DNA of 64,000 bases from Solimonas_A sp052035235. GTDB lineage: Bacteria > Pseudomonadota > Gammaproteobacteria > Nevskiales > Nevskiaceae. The notes below the pieces were generated by a model, which was given only the letters and a program-made list of their open reading frames with translations, did no database searches and had not been told where the DNA came from. The stretch spans positions 65,386 to 129,385 of the forward strand of contig JBPOHT010000052.1 of assembly GCA_052035235.1 (NCBI GenBank). Reading direction: 5' to 3'. How positions within the stretch are numbered: position 1 is the first letter of the stretch; each line of letters opens with the position of its first letter. Below, in pieces: positions 1-9,208 of the stretch. The position numbers were made by a program, and so were the translations under genes.

Positions 1-944
1 GACATCGGCCTTCCCTGATGGGGGCCCTTCTTATGGACGACGAATAGGTAGGGGTGCCGTTTCGCCCCCGGGACGGCCCAACGCTCCTGCAGGTAGTCGG
101 TCAGCAGTTCGGGCAGCTCTCGATCGAGGGGTAGTCCTCTGCCCAAGGTTTTCGCCACGGGCTGGCGCCTTCGCGGGTCATTCGGGTCATCGTGTCGGCG
201 GCGGATAGTGAGCACGTTGGCGCGGAAGCACACATCCGGCACCGTGATACTCAGAAGTTCGCCCCGTCGGATGCCGGTGAGCACCAGCAGGCGAACGATC
301 AGGTAGTTTCGCGCCTGTATTTGCTGGTCCCACGGGTTTTCGGAACTACCCGGCTTGGTAATCGCCCACAGCCTATCTTGGACGTCTCCGGAAAGGCCCT
401 CAGGCGGGTCGAGACGGGAACCGCGCCCTCTCCCGCCTCCGCGGCGCTCTAACAGCTCCTCAGCGCTAGCATGGGCCCTTGATTCAGCCCCCAGATCCGG
501 TCGCAGACGTTTGGACATCCATTTCAGGAAGTTTCCGGCATAGGTCAGACGGACATAGGTCGAGTTTGGCCCCAGGGAAGGAAGAGCATCAGCAATCTCT
601 GCCCTCGGACCATTGAGCGATCTCCTGATGGATACCACTTTCTTTTGCTTGGCCCTTAGCTTCTTTGAGGTGGTAAGCCACGCCTCAAGGGAATCAATGT
701 CCCGGCCACTCAAACCCTCCCCGGAGCGGAGCTTGGCGATCAGATCGTAAGTAGGCGCCTTTGAAGCAGCCCACTGATAAACAGCATTGATGGCGTAAAG
801 AACCTTTTCGATCGTTGACGCTGACTTCTTCCGGATCCGGAAGCTGACGTACTCCGTCGACCACCAGTCCGGGATTCCCTGTGGATCAACGAGCAGTGGT
901 CGCCGCTCTCCACCCTTCAACACCACCCACCGCAGTTGGTACAT
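1..944 (-). CDS. Tyrosine recombinase / phage-type integrase, 5' part only (runs off window)
   Basis: An open frame with no stop runs from an ATG at 944 to the left edge, about 314 codons. It contains LTGIRRGEL around residues 223-231, which matches the first catalytic Arg box of tyrosine recombinases (Arg226). The later H-x-x-R and Tyr boxes would lie outside the window. The N-terminal half looks like a SAM-like core-binding region. An AGGAG lies directly before the ATG with a GGGG just upstream. The stretch is visibly lower in GC than the genes to its right, which suggests horizontal transfer. It follows ssb on the same strand, separated from it by the ssb terminator. Function as an integrase of an element lying to the left is inference. 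Confidence 0.8.
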   Translation of the reverse strand, partial: MYQLRWVVLKGGERRPLLVDPQGIPDWWSTEYVSFRIRKKSASTIEKVLYAINAVYQWAASKAPTYDLIAKLRSGEGLSGRDIDSLEAWLTTSKKLRAKQKKVVSIRRSLNGPRAEIADALPSLGPNSTYVRLTYAGNFLKWMSKRLRPDLGAESRAHASAEELLERRGGGRGRGSRLDPPEGLSGDVQDRLWAITKPGSSENPWDQQIQARNYLIVRLLVLTGIRRGELLSITVPDVCFRANVLTIRRRHDDPNDPRRRQPVAKTLGRGLPLDRELPELLTDYLQERWAVPGAKRHPYLFVVHKKGPHQGRPM

Positions 945-1029
945 CTCCTATCCCCCAGGCCAGATTGGCGATATGTCGCTTGGTCAACAATCACAAGCTA
1001 GCGAGGAGGCACACCCAATTTCAACCATT

Positions 1030-1056
1030 AAAAAAGCCCGCTATTACGCGGGCTTA
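1030..1056 (-). terminator. Rho-independent terminator of ssb
   Basis: On the minus strand, GCCCGC, a short loop and GCGGGC are followed by six T (the A-run at 1030-1035 on the plus strand). It lies 34 bases past the ssb stop and separates ssb from the integrase-like gene. Confidence 0.85.
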
Positions 1057-1089
1057 GGGAATACTTAACCGTTTATTCGATGGTCAAAT

Positions 1090-1608
1090 CTAGAACGGGA
1101 TATCGTCATCTTCGAAGTTGCTGTCGGCCGGCGCGCTGGCCGGTGCCGGAGCGGAACGGCCGCCGCCGGAGGAGCGCTGGTCGTAGCCGCCACCGCCGCC
1201 GCTGTTGCCGCCACGCTCGTAGCCACCGCTGCGCTGGTCATCGCCACCGAAGTTGCCGGTGCCGCCGCCGGGCTTGCCGTCGAGCATCTGCATGTCCTGC
1301 ACGCGGATCTCGGTGGTGTAGCGGTCCTTGCCTTCCTTGTCCTGCCACTTGCGGGTGCGCAGGGAGCCTTCGACGTAGATCTTGGAGCCCTTCTTCAGGT
1401 ACTTGCCGGCGATCTCGGCGAGCTTGCCGGGGAACACGACGTTGTGCCACTCGGTGGCGTCCTTGGTCTCGCCGGTCTGCTTGTCCTTCCAGCTTTCCGT
1501 GGTGGCCAGGGTGGCGTTGGTGATGGCGTCGCCACTGGGGAAGTAGCGCGTTTCCGGGTCCTTGCCCAGGTTGCCGATGAGGATGACTTTGTTGACGCCG
1601 CGTGCCAT
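1090..1608 (-). CDS. ssb: Single-stranded DNA-binding protein
   Basis: A 172-residue protein with an N-terminal OB fold (about residues 1-110, beginning MARGVNKVILIGNLG), a Gly/Ser-rich flexible linker and the acidic tip DDDIPF at the extreme C-terminus. That tip is the docking site for partner proteins in bacterial SSBs. It binds single-stranded DNA during replication, recombination and repair. Length and layout match the family. It starts 13 bases after the stop of the MFS gene on the same strand and so is probably co-transcribed with it. The uvrA / MFS / ssb order is also seen in pseudomonads. A strong terminator follows. Confidence 0.97.
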   Translation of the reverse strand: MARGVNKVILIGNLGKDPETRYFPSGDAITNATLATTESWKDKQTGETKDATEWHNVVFPGKLAEIAGKYLKKGSKIYVEGSLRTRKWQDKEGKDRYTTEIRVQDMQMLDGKPGGGTGNFGGDDQRSGGYERGGNSGGGGGYDQRSSGGGRSAPAPASAPADSNFEDDDIPF

Positions 1609-1621
1609 GAGCGCGCTCTCC

Positions 1622-2809
1622 TTAGTTGCTTGAATTCAGTGAACGGGATGCCGCCACCGGTGGTGGCGCCAGCTTCACCGCGAAGGTGAGCCAGAGTAAA
1701 GGCAAGGCTGCGGCGAGGCAAAGAACGCCGCCGACGCCCCATAGACCCAGGACGACGCCGGCCAGCGGCCCGCCGAGGCCGCCGCCCAGGACCTGGGCGG
1801 TGGAATAGACACCCAGCGCGGCGCCCTTTTGCTCGGGCGGCGCCATGCGCGAGATCATGGAGGGCAGCGAGCCCTCCAGGTAGTTGAAGGCAATGAAATA
1901 AAGCAGCAGCGCGCCGACCAGGCCCAGGCTGCTGCCGTGCAGCAGGCCGGCCAGGGCCAGCGATACGGCCAGCAGGCCGATGGAGCCGAGCAGCACCGGG
2001 CGGGCCTGGCCGCGGCTCTCGGCCCAGCGCACCAGGGGAAACACCGGCAGGATCGACAGCAGCAACATCGGCAGGTAGACCTTCCAGTGTTGCTCGCCGG
2101 GCAGGCCCAGGGTCTGCTCCAGCGCGAAGGGCGCGGCGACGAAAACGGCGGTCATGCAGGCATGCAGCAGCAGGATGCCGCCGTTCATGCGCAGCAGCTG
2201 GGTGTCCCGCAGCACCGGACGCAGGCTCAGGATGGCGGGCGCGTGGCGCCGCGGCTCGGCCGGCACGTACCAGAGCACCAGGGGCACGGACAGCAGGGCC
2301 AGCACGCCGGTGAGGGTGAAGATGCCGTCCACGCCGATCCAGCCGGAAACCACCGGGCCGAGCACCATGGCCAGGATGAAGGACACGCCCATGCCGACGC
2401 CGACGATGGCCATGGCCACGGTGCGCACCTGCTCGCGGGTGACGTCGGCCAGCAGGGCGGCGACGGCGGAGGACACGGCGCCCGCACCCTGGATGATGCG
2501 CCCGGCGGTGATCCAGTGGATGTCCTGGCTGTGGCCGGCGATGAAGCTGCCGGCCGCGAAGATCAACATTCCCAGCACGATCAGGGGCTTACGACCCCAG
2601 CGGTCGGAGGCCATGCCCACCGGAACCTGGAGGCAGGCCTGCATCAGGCCATAGGCGCCCATGGCCAGGCCGATCTGCCAGGCGGTGACGTTGCCGGGCA
2701 GGTCCTTGGCGTACAGGGCGAACACCGGCATGACCATGAACATGCCGATCATCCGCAGCGCGTAAACCGCGCCGAGGCCGATAACGGCACGCCATTCGAG
2801 GGAATTCAT
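1622..2809 (-). CDS. MFS transporter, YajR-like
   Basis: A polytopic membrane protein of about 395 residues with major facilitator features: about twelve hydrophobic segments and the loop 2-3 motif GMASDRWGRKPLI. The N-terminus (ALRMIGMFMVMPVF) resembles YajR and Bcr-type transporters. I prefer the ATG at 2809 over an upstream TTG at 2854, because the extra 15 residues are not transporter-like. The substrate cannot be read from sequence. It lies between divergent uvrA and downstream ssb, so its promoter should be in the 2810-2942 gap. The conserved position next to repair genes does not by itself indicate a repair role. Confidence 0.9.
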   Translation of the reverse strand: MNSLEWRAVIGLGAVYALRMIGMFMVMPVFALYAKDLPGNVTAWQIGLAMGAYGLMQACLQVPVGMASDRWGRKPLIVLGMLIFAAGSFIAGHSQDIHWITAGRIIQGAGAVSSAVAALLADVTREQVRTVAMAIVGVGMGVSFILAMVLGPVVSGWIGVDGIFTLTGVLALLSVPLVLWYVPAEPRRHAPAILSLRPVLRDTQLLRMNGGILLLHACMTAVFVAAPFALEQTLGLPGEQHWKVYLPMLLLSILPVFPLVRWAESRGQARPVLLGSIGLLAVSLALAGLLHGSSLGLVGALLLYFIAFNYLEGSLPSMISRMAPPEQKGAALGVYSTAQVLGGGLGGPLAGVVLGLWGVGGVLCLAAALPLLWLTFAVKLAPPPVAASRSLNSSN

Positions 2810-2942
2810 GAGCTTAGGGGCGGAAGTGCGGGAACGTTGAGCCGTGATTCGCAATTATCTTGCCGAAGCGCACTTCGCCTTTGAAATGCAGCGGACCGGG
2901 CACATATAGTAACTGGTTCTCCCCGCTCCCCGAACTCCCCCT

Positions 2943-5765
<2,823 letters not shown>

Positions 5766-5772
5766 GTTCGCT

Positions 5773-5801
5773 GTTCGCCCTTCGACAGGCTCAGGGCGAA
5801 C
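5773..5801. repeat. Palindromic repeat after uvrA
   Basis: GTTCGCCCT and AGGGCGAAC form a 9-bp stem around an 11-nt loop. It lies 7 bases past the uvrA stop, and a related hairpin sequence is common as an interspersed repeat in proteobacteria. It has no long T-run, so whether it ends uvrA transcription is uncertain. Confidence 0.7.
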
Positions 5802-5892
5802 GTTTGGGTCAATAGCTTCACCTGTTACAGAAACCCTCTCGGCAACTGCTCCTGCGTTGCCCTACCTCGGGCATCCATGCCCTCGTCCCCTA

Positions 5893-5918
5893 CCCCTCTC
5901 CCGCAAGCGGGCGAGGGG
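5893..5918 (+). repeat. REP-type palindrome, copy 1 (CCCTCTCCCGC family)
   Basis: CCCCTC-t-CCCGC and GCGGG-c-GAGGGG pair around an AA loop. This is a slightly diverged member of a family seen at least eight times in the window. The other members share an upstream head close to CACCCTCACCCC. Confidence 0.75.
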
Positions 5919-5950
5919 TTCTGCTTTGTCTTGGATGGCTTGTGCGCTGT

Positions 5951-6203
5951 GTGAGCGCAGCGAATGCTGTTGATGTTCCGGGTTCCCTTCCAGTAGCGCC
6001 TGCCTGGGGGTCGAGTGCAGGGTCGAGCCGGGCAGGAGCCCGGCCGAGGGGCCTCAGGCCATGGATGGCCTGTGGGCCCGACCCGTCGCACTCGATCACC
6101 AGGCAGGTTGCCCCGCCTCAGCGGGGCCGCGGATGGAGGGTGTGTTTCTTTTGGTTACTTTTCTTTTCACAAGAAAAGAAAAGTAACTCGCCCTTGGGCG
6201 AAA
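5951..6203. repeat. Long structured interspersed repeat, copy 1
   Basis: About 250 bases closely related to 63832-64000. The core 5999-6107 folds as nested stems: CCTGCCTGG (5999-6007) with CCAGGCAGG (6099-6107); TCGAGTGC (6011-6018) with GCACTCGA (6088-6095); GGGTCG (6020-6025) with CGACCC (6079-6084). Two hairpins lie inside: GCCGGGC/GCCCGGC (6027-6044) and CAGGCCAT/ATGGCCTG (6055-6072). Downstream come CCCCGC/GCGGGG (6111-6126), a long A/T-type hairpin at 6153-6187, and CGCCC/GGGCG. Differences in the other copy largely preserve pairing. I do not recognise a named family with certainty. Confidence 0.8.
6153..6187. repeat. Hairpin module inside structured repeat
   Basis: GTTACTTTTCTTTTC and its near-complement AAAAGAAAAGTAAC form a 14-15 bp stem with a five-base loop. 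It stands out as AT-rich in a GC-rich background. Similar sequences are frequent between genes in proteobacteria (recollection, not checked). It is part of the longer repeat at 5951-6203. Confidence 0.75.
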
Positions 6204-6286
6204 TAGACCTCCAGAGATCAACAGCACCTGACCGGCGTCGTCGCCGGCATCCCCTCTTAGGCTCTCATCCGAAAGTCCGCCGCCCC

Positions 6287-6321
6287 TCACCCCCACCCTC
6301 TCCCCGCAAGCGGGGAGAGGG
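6287..6321 (+). repeat. REP-type palindrome, copy 2
   Basis: Head CTCACCCCC, then a 12-bp stem CCCTCTCCCCGC (6296-6307) with GCGGGGAGAGGG (6310-6321) and an AA loop. Same family as 18384-18407, 53199-53222 and 63745-63768. Confidence 0.85.
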
Positions 6322-6398
6322 AGTAACGATGGTGGCGCCATCCATGGCGGGACAGCAGTTACTTGATTGATCCCCGGGGCGGCCTTCCATGGCCGCCC

Positions 6399-6468
6399 GT
6401 GATTCGCCGCAGGCGATGACATTTAGTCATCGCCTGCGGCGAATCACCCCCGCAAGCGGGGAGAGGGA
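6399..6468. repeat. Perfect 22-bp palindrome joined to a truncated REP copy
   Basis: GTGATTCGCCGCAGGCGATG (start of the left arm, 6399-6420) has an exact inverted copy at 6426-6447 around the loop ATTTA. The right arm runs directly into CCCCGCAAGCGGGGAGAGGG (about 6448-6468). That is the right half of the REP family without its usual head. It lies 40-110 bases before the cyclic-nucleotide-binding gene. Confidence 0.8.
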
Positions 6469-6508
6469 GTCAAGAAGACAGGGCCTGGCATCCTGCAACG
6501 CAGGCGCT

Positions 6509-6961
6509 ATGATCGCTGCCATGACCCTTGCCGGCCCCCACCGCTACCGCGCCATCCTCGCCGACTCCGTGCCCTTCCGGGGCCTGGACCCGGGGGCGAT
6601 GGACCGCGTCGTCGGCCCCGGCATGCTGCTGGAGGCGGCTCCCGGCTCGCAGGTGCTGTACGAGGGCGAGCGCAGCAGCCCCGGACTCTACGTGGTGGTG
6701 GAAGGTGAAGTGGAGGTCTACCAAGGCGAGGCACGGCTCAACCTGCTGCAGCGCGGCGACTGCTTCGGCGAGTATTCGTTGATCGACGGCAAGCCCACTT
6801 CCGCCTCGTTGCGCGCGATCTCCGCCGCGCGTTTGTACTTCCTGCCCAGCGGCCTGTTCCAGAAGCTGGTGGTCAACGATGCACAAGCCGCCGCCACGAT
6901 CTACCGCAACCTGCTGGTGGAGTTGATCGCGCGCCTGCGCGACATGAACACGGCCGGCTGA
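6509..6961 (+). CDS. Cyclic nucleotide-binding domain protein without a DNA-binding domain
   Basis: A protein of about 150 residues that is essentially one Crp-type effector domain. It has the beta-barrel with GLYVVVEGEVEVY and the cassette-like segment GDCFGEYSLIDGKPTSASLRA, followed by an alpha helix. There is no winged-helix domain, so it probably acts through protein contact or as a sensor subunit rather than as a transcription factor. I chose the ATG at 6509 (a second ATG is at 6521), because longer frames read into the REP palindromes. In the cassette, the Arg that contacts cyclic-nucleotide phosphate in true cAMP receptors is not evident at the usual place, so the ligand is uncertain. 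Confidence 0.8.
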   Translation: MIAAMTLAGPHRYRAILADSVPFRGLDPGAMDRVVGPGMLLEAAPGSQVLYEGERSSPGLYVVVEGEVEVYQGEARLNLLQRGDCFGEYSLIDGKPTSASLRAISAARLYFLPSGLFQKLVVNDAQAAATIYRNLLVELIARLRDMNTAG

Positions 6962-7031
6962 CCGGCCAGAAAAGAAGGTTCCTCGCCGAATTCCGGGGAT
7001 TGCCGCGCGGATATGAGGGAGAAGTAGCAAC

Positions 7032-7092
7032 GTAGCCCGGACGCAGTCCGGGGGCTCCCTGCGAAGGTGAAGCCGGATTTCATCCGGGCTAC
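7032..7092. repeat. Inverted repeat of the GTAGCCCGGA type
   Basis: GTAGCCCGGA at 7032-7041 and TCCGGGCTAC at 7083-7092 are exact inverted copies, with a further CCGGA/TCCGG-like pairing inside. It lies between convergent genes and resembles a widespread intergenic repeat. Confidence 0.75.
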
Positions 7093-7123
7093 AGGATTGG
7101 CTCGCCGTGCCCCATGAGCAAAC

Positions 7124-7206
7124 CGTCGTGCCGGCGGAAGGCGACATCCAGTCCGGCACGGGAGTAGCCCAGCGATGACTGGATACCGGCTTCCGCCGGT
7201 ATGACG
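7124..7206. repeat. Inverted repeat, ~30-bp arms
   Basis: The arms at 7124-7153 and 7177-7206 are imperfect inverted copies sharing the core CTTCCGCCGG / CCGGCGGAAG and ending in GACTGGAT / ATCCAGTC. Such CCGGCGGAAGCCGG-type repeats occur between genes in many proteobacteria. Confidence 0.75.
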
Positions 7207-7244
7207 AATCGGGTGTTGGCCTGCCCCGGAAATCAGCGAAGAAC

Positions 7245-7272
7245 CAAAAAGAAGGGCCGGTTTCCCGGCCCC
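7245..7272 (-). terminator. Terminator of the lipase / DUF1302 operon
   Basis: On the minus strand, GGGCCGG-gaaa-CCGGCCC is followed by TTCTTTTTGG. It lies about 60 bases past the DUF1302 stop. Confidence 0.8.
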
Positions 7273-7334
7273 AGGCACACACCCCACGATCATGCGCGCC
7301 GCGCGGCCGTCACCGCGCGGGCCGTTGTCTGCGA

Positions 7335-9191
7335 TCAGAACGAATACTTCAGCACCGCCTCCACGTAGTCGCGGTCACCCAGCAGGTTGCGGTCGCCGAG
7401 GCCGCCGGAGCTGGTGGCGCCGAAGTAGTTGGTGTAGCCGATCTCGCCCTGCCAGGCCTGCAGGTAGGTGACGCCCACCGAGACGTGCACCGACTTGCGG
7501 TCTTCCACGAAGTTGGTGATCGGCGTCGGCGAGGTACCGTCCACGTCATGGTCGAAGCGGATGGTCGGCTCCACCGTGAACATGTTGAACACGTTGTTGT
7601 AGGTGAAGCGGGCGATCAGCTTGTAGCCCCAGGAGAAGGGCGTGGCGTAGCGGCTGTAGGGCGTTGCCGGCGCGCCGGCGATGGCCGGGTTCTCCAGCGC
7701 CGTGCCGCGGCCGTTGAGGGCTGCCGTGCCGGCGTTGGGCGTGTAGGTGCCGGGTGCCTCGAAGGCCAGAACCTGGGGCGACGGCATGCCGTGGACGTAG
7801 CTCATGCCGGCTTCGCCCACCAGCAAGACCTGGTCGTAGCCGAAGATCCGGTTGGGCGGGAACAGCGCAGTGAAGCCAAGGTCGCCCTGGCTGACGTCGT
7901 AGCGGCGCCAGCCGCGGATGTACTGGCCACCCAGCGCAGCACCGGTGTTCGGGTTGATCTGGCTGGGCGCGCCCAGGCCGGTCAGCAGCAGCTCGATGTC
8001 GTCGATCTGCAGCGGCTGGTCGACCTTGTAGCTGTACTCACCCTGGATCGAGTAGTCGCCCACCGTGGTGTTGAAGGACACGCCATACAGCTGGATGTCC
8101 TCGGGGTACTCGACGAAGTAGTTGGCCGTGCTGGCCGGGGCCACCGCGCTGGTGCGGGAGATGCCGCTGTAGAGCGGCAGGCGGCTGTGGTAGTTCATCG
8201 CGTACACGGACAGGTCCATGTCGTTCAGGTACTTCACCAGCGTGCCCAGCTTGACGCCCCACTGGCCGGAGTCGCTGGCCTCGCCGTCCGGGGCGCGGGT
8301 GACGGTGCTGCCGATCGATACGCAGGACAGGGGTCCGGTCGGCGGCAGGCAGGCGCTGCCGGCAGGCGAGTTTTCGTTGACGCGGCCCAGGCCGAGGTTG
8401 GCGCGTGTGCCGCCTATGCCGGCGTAGTCGTTGGTGCCCCAGTAGGAACCGGAGGGATCGATCTGCGTCGGACGCCAGTGCAGCTGGTAGAAGGCCTCCA
8501 TCGAGAGGTTGTCCAGCAGGTTGTAGGAGATCCACAGGTTCTCGGTGGGTACCAGCACCTCGTCCAGCTCGAAGCCGGGCACGCGCAGCTGTGACTGGTC
8601 GAAGGCCAGCGCGCTGTTGATGCCGTGCAGCACGAAGGTGGATTCGCCCCAGTTGATCACCTGGCGGCCGATCTTGAAGGCCAGCGAGCGGTTGTTGATG
8701 TCGAAGCCGCCGAACAGGTAGGCGTCGAGCATGTCGGCGTCGCTGCCCAGGTAATTGTGCAGCCGCGCGTTCTTGGCCTCGTACTCCGTCAGCGGCGCTT
8801 CCTTGCCGGGACCGTAGTCGGCGGCATCAAAGAAGTCGTGGTTGCGCAGTGTCTGGTTGAAGACGTAGCTGCCACGGAAGAACGCGCCCCAGTTGCCACG
8901 GGTAAAGGTCAGGTCCGAGGTCATCTTGGCGGTCGCGGAGACGATGTCGCCGCGGTCGAAGGCCAGGTTGCCGTCGTCCATGTTGGTGGAGAAGGCACTG
9001 CCGCCGTTGGCGATGCCGACCAGGCCATCGTCGCGGCCCTGCACGCGCATGGCGGCGCCCAGGGCCAGCTTGTTTTCCAGTTGCAGCGTAACGCCGTGAA
9101 TGTCATCGGTGAAGGCCTGCGCCGGCAGTGCCGGCACGAACAGGGCGGCGGCGGCCAGGGAGATCAGGTTCTGCTTGTTGAGGTTCTTCAT
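7335..9191 (-). CDS. DUF1302 family outer-membrane protein
   Basis: About 618 residues with a Sec signal peptide ending near PAQA and the DUF1302 hallmark GRQVINWGEST. Alternating beta-strand character runs to a C-terminal aromatic residue (KYSF), as in outer-membrane barrels. The ATG at 9191 is chosen over an upstream in-frame GTG, because GAGGAG lies nine bases before it. Proteins of this family are often next to DUF1329 partners and lipid-related genes. A role in moving hydrophobic compounds across the outer membrane is suspected but not shown here. It follows the lipase gene with only 17 bases between them, so the two are very likely an operon. A paralogue is at 57372-59189. Confidence 0.88.
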   Translation of the reverse strand: MKNLNKQNLISLAAAALFVPALPAQAFTDDIHGVTLQLENKLALGAAMRVQGRDDGLVGIANGGSAFSTNMDDGNLAFDRGDIVSATAKMTSDLTFTRGNWGAFFRGSYVFNQTLRNHDFFDAADYGPGKEAPLTEYEAKNARLHNYLGSDADMLDAYLFGGFDINNRSLAFKIGRQVINWGESTFVLHGINSALAFDQSQLRVPGFELDEVLVPTENLWISYNLLDNLSMEAFYQLHWRPTQIDPSGSYWGTNDYAGIGGTRANLGLGRVNENSPAGSACLPPTGPLSCVSIGSTVTRAPDGEASDSGQWGVKLGTLVKYLNDMDLSVYAMNYHSRLPLYSGISRTSAVAPASTANYFVEYPEDIQLYGVSFNTTVGDYSIQGEYSYKVDQPLQIDDIELLLTGLGAPSQINPNTGAALGGQYIRGWRRYDVSQGDLGFTALFPPNRIFGYDQVLLVGEAGMSYVHGMPSPQVLAFEAPGTYTPNAGTAALNGRGTALENPAIAGAPATPYSRYATPFSWGYKLIARFTYNNVFNMFTVEPTIRFDHDVDGTSPTPITNFVEDRKSVHVSVGVTYLQAWQGEIGYTNYFGATSSGGLGDRNLLGDRDYVEAVLKYSF

Positions 9192-9208
9192 GTTGTTTTT
9201 CTCCTCGC

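Noticed and set aside
2855..2942. A LexA box between the MFS gene and uvrA
   Set aside because: No CTG-N10-CAG site with an AT-rich centre is present. The region has only weak promoter-like sequence.
5773..6330. CRISPR-like spacing of repeated palindromes after uvrA
   Set aside because: The repeats belong to different families at irregular distances, with no regular spacers and no cas genes.
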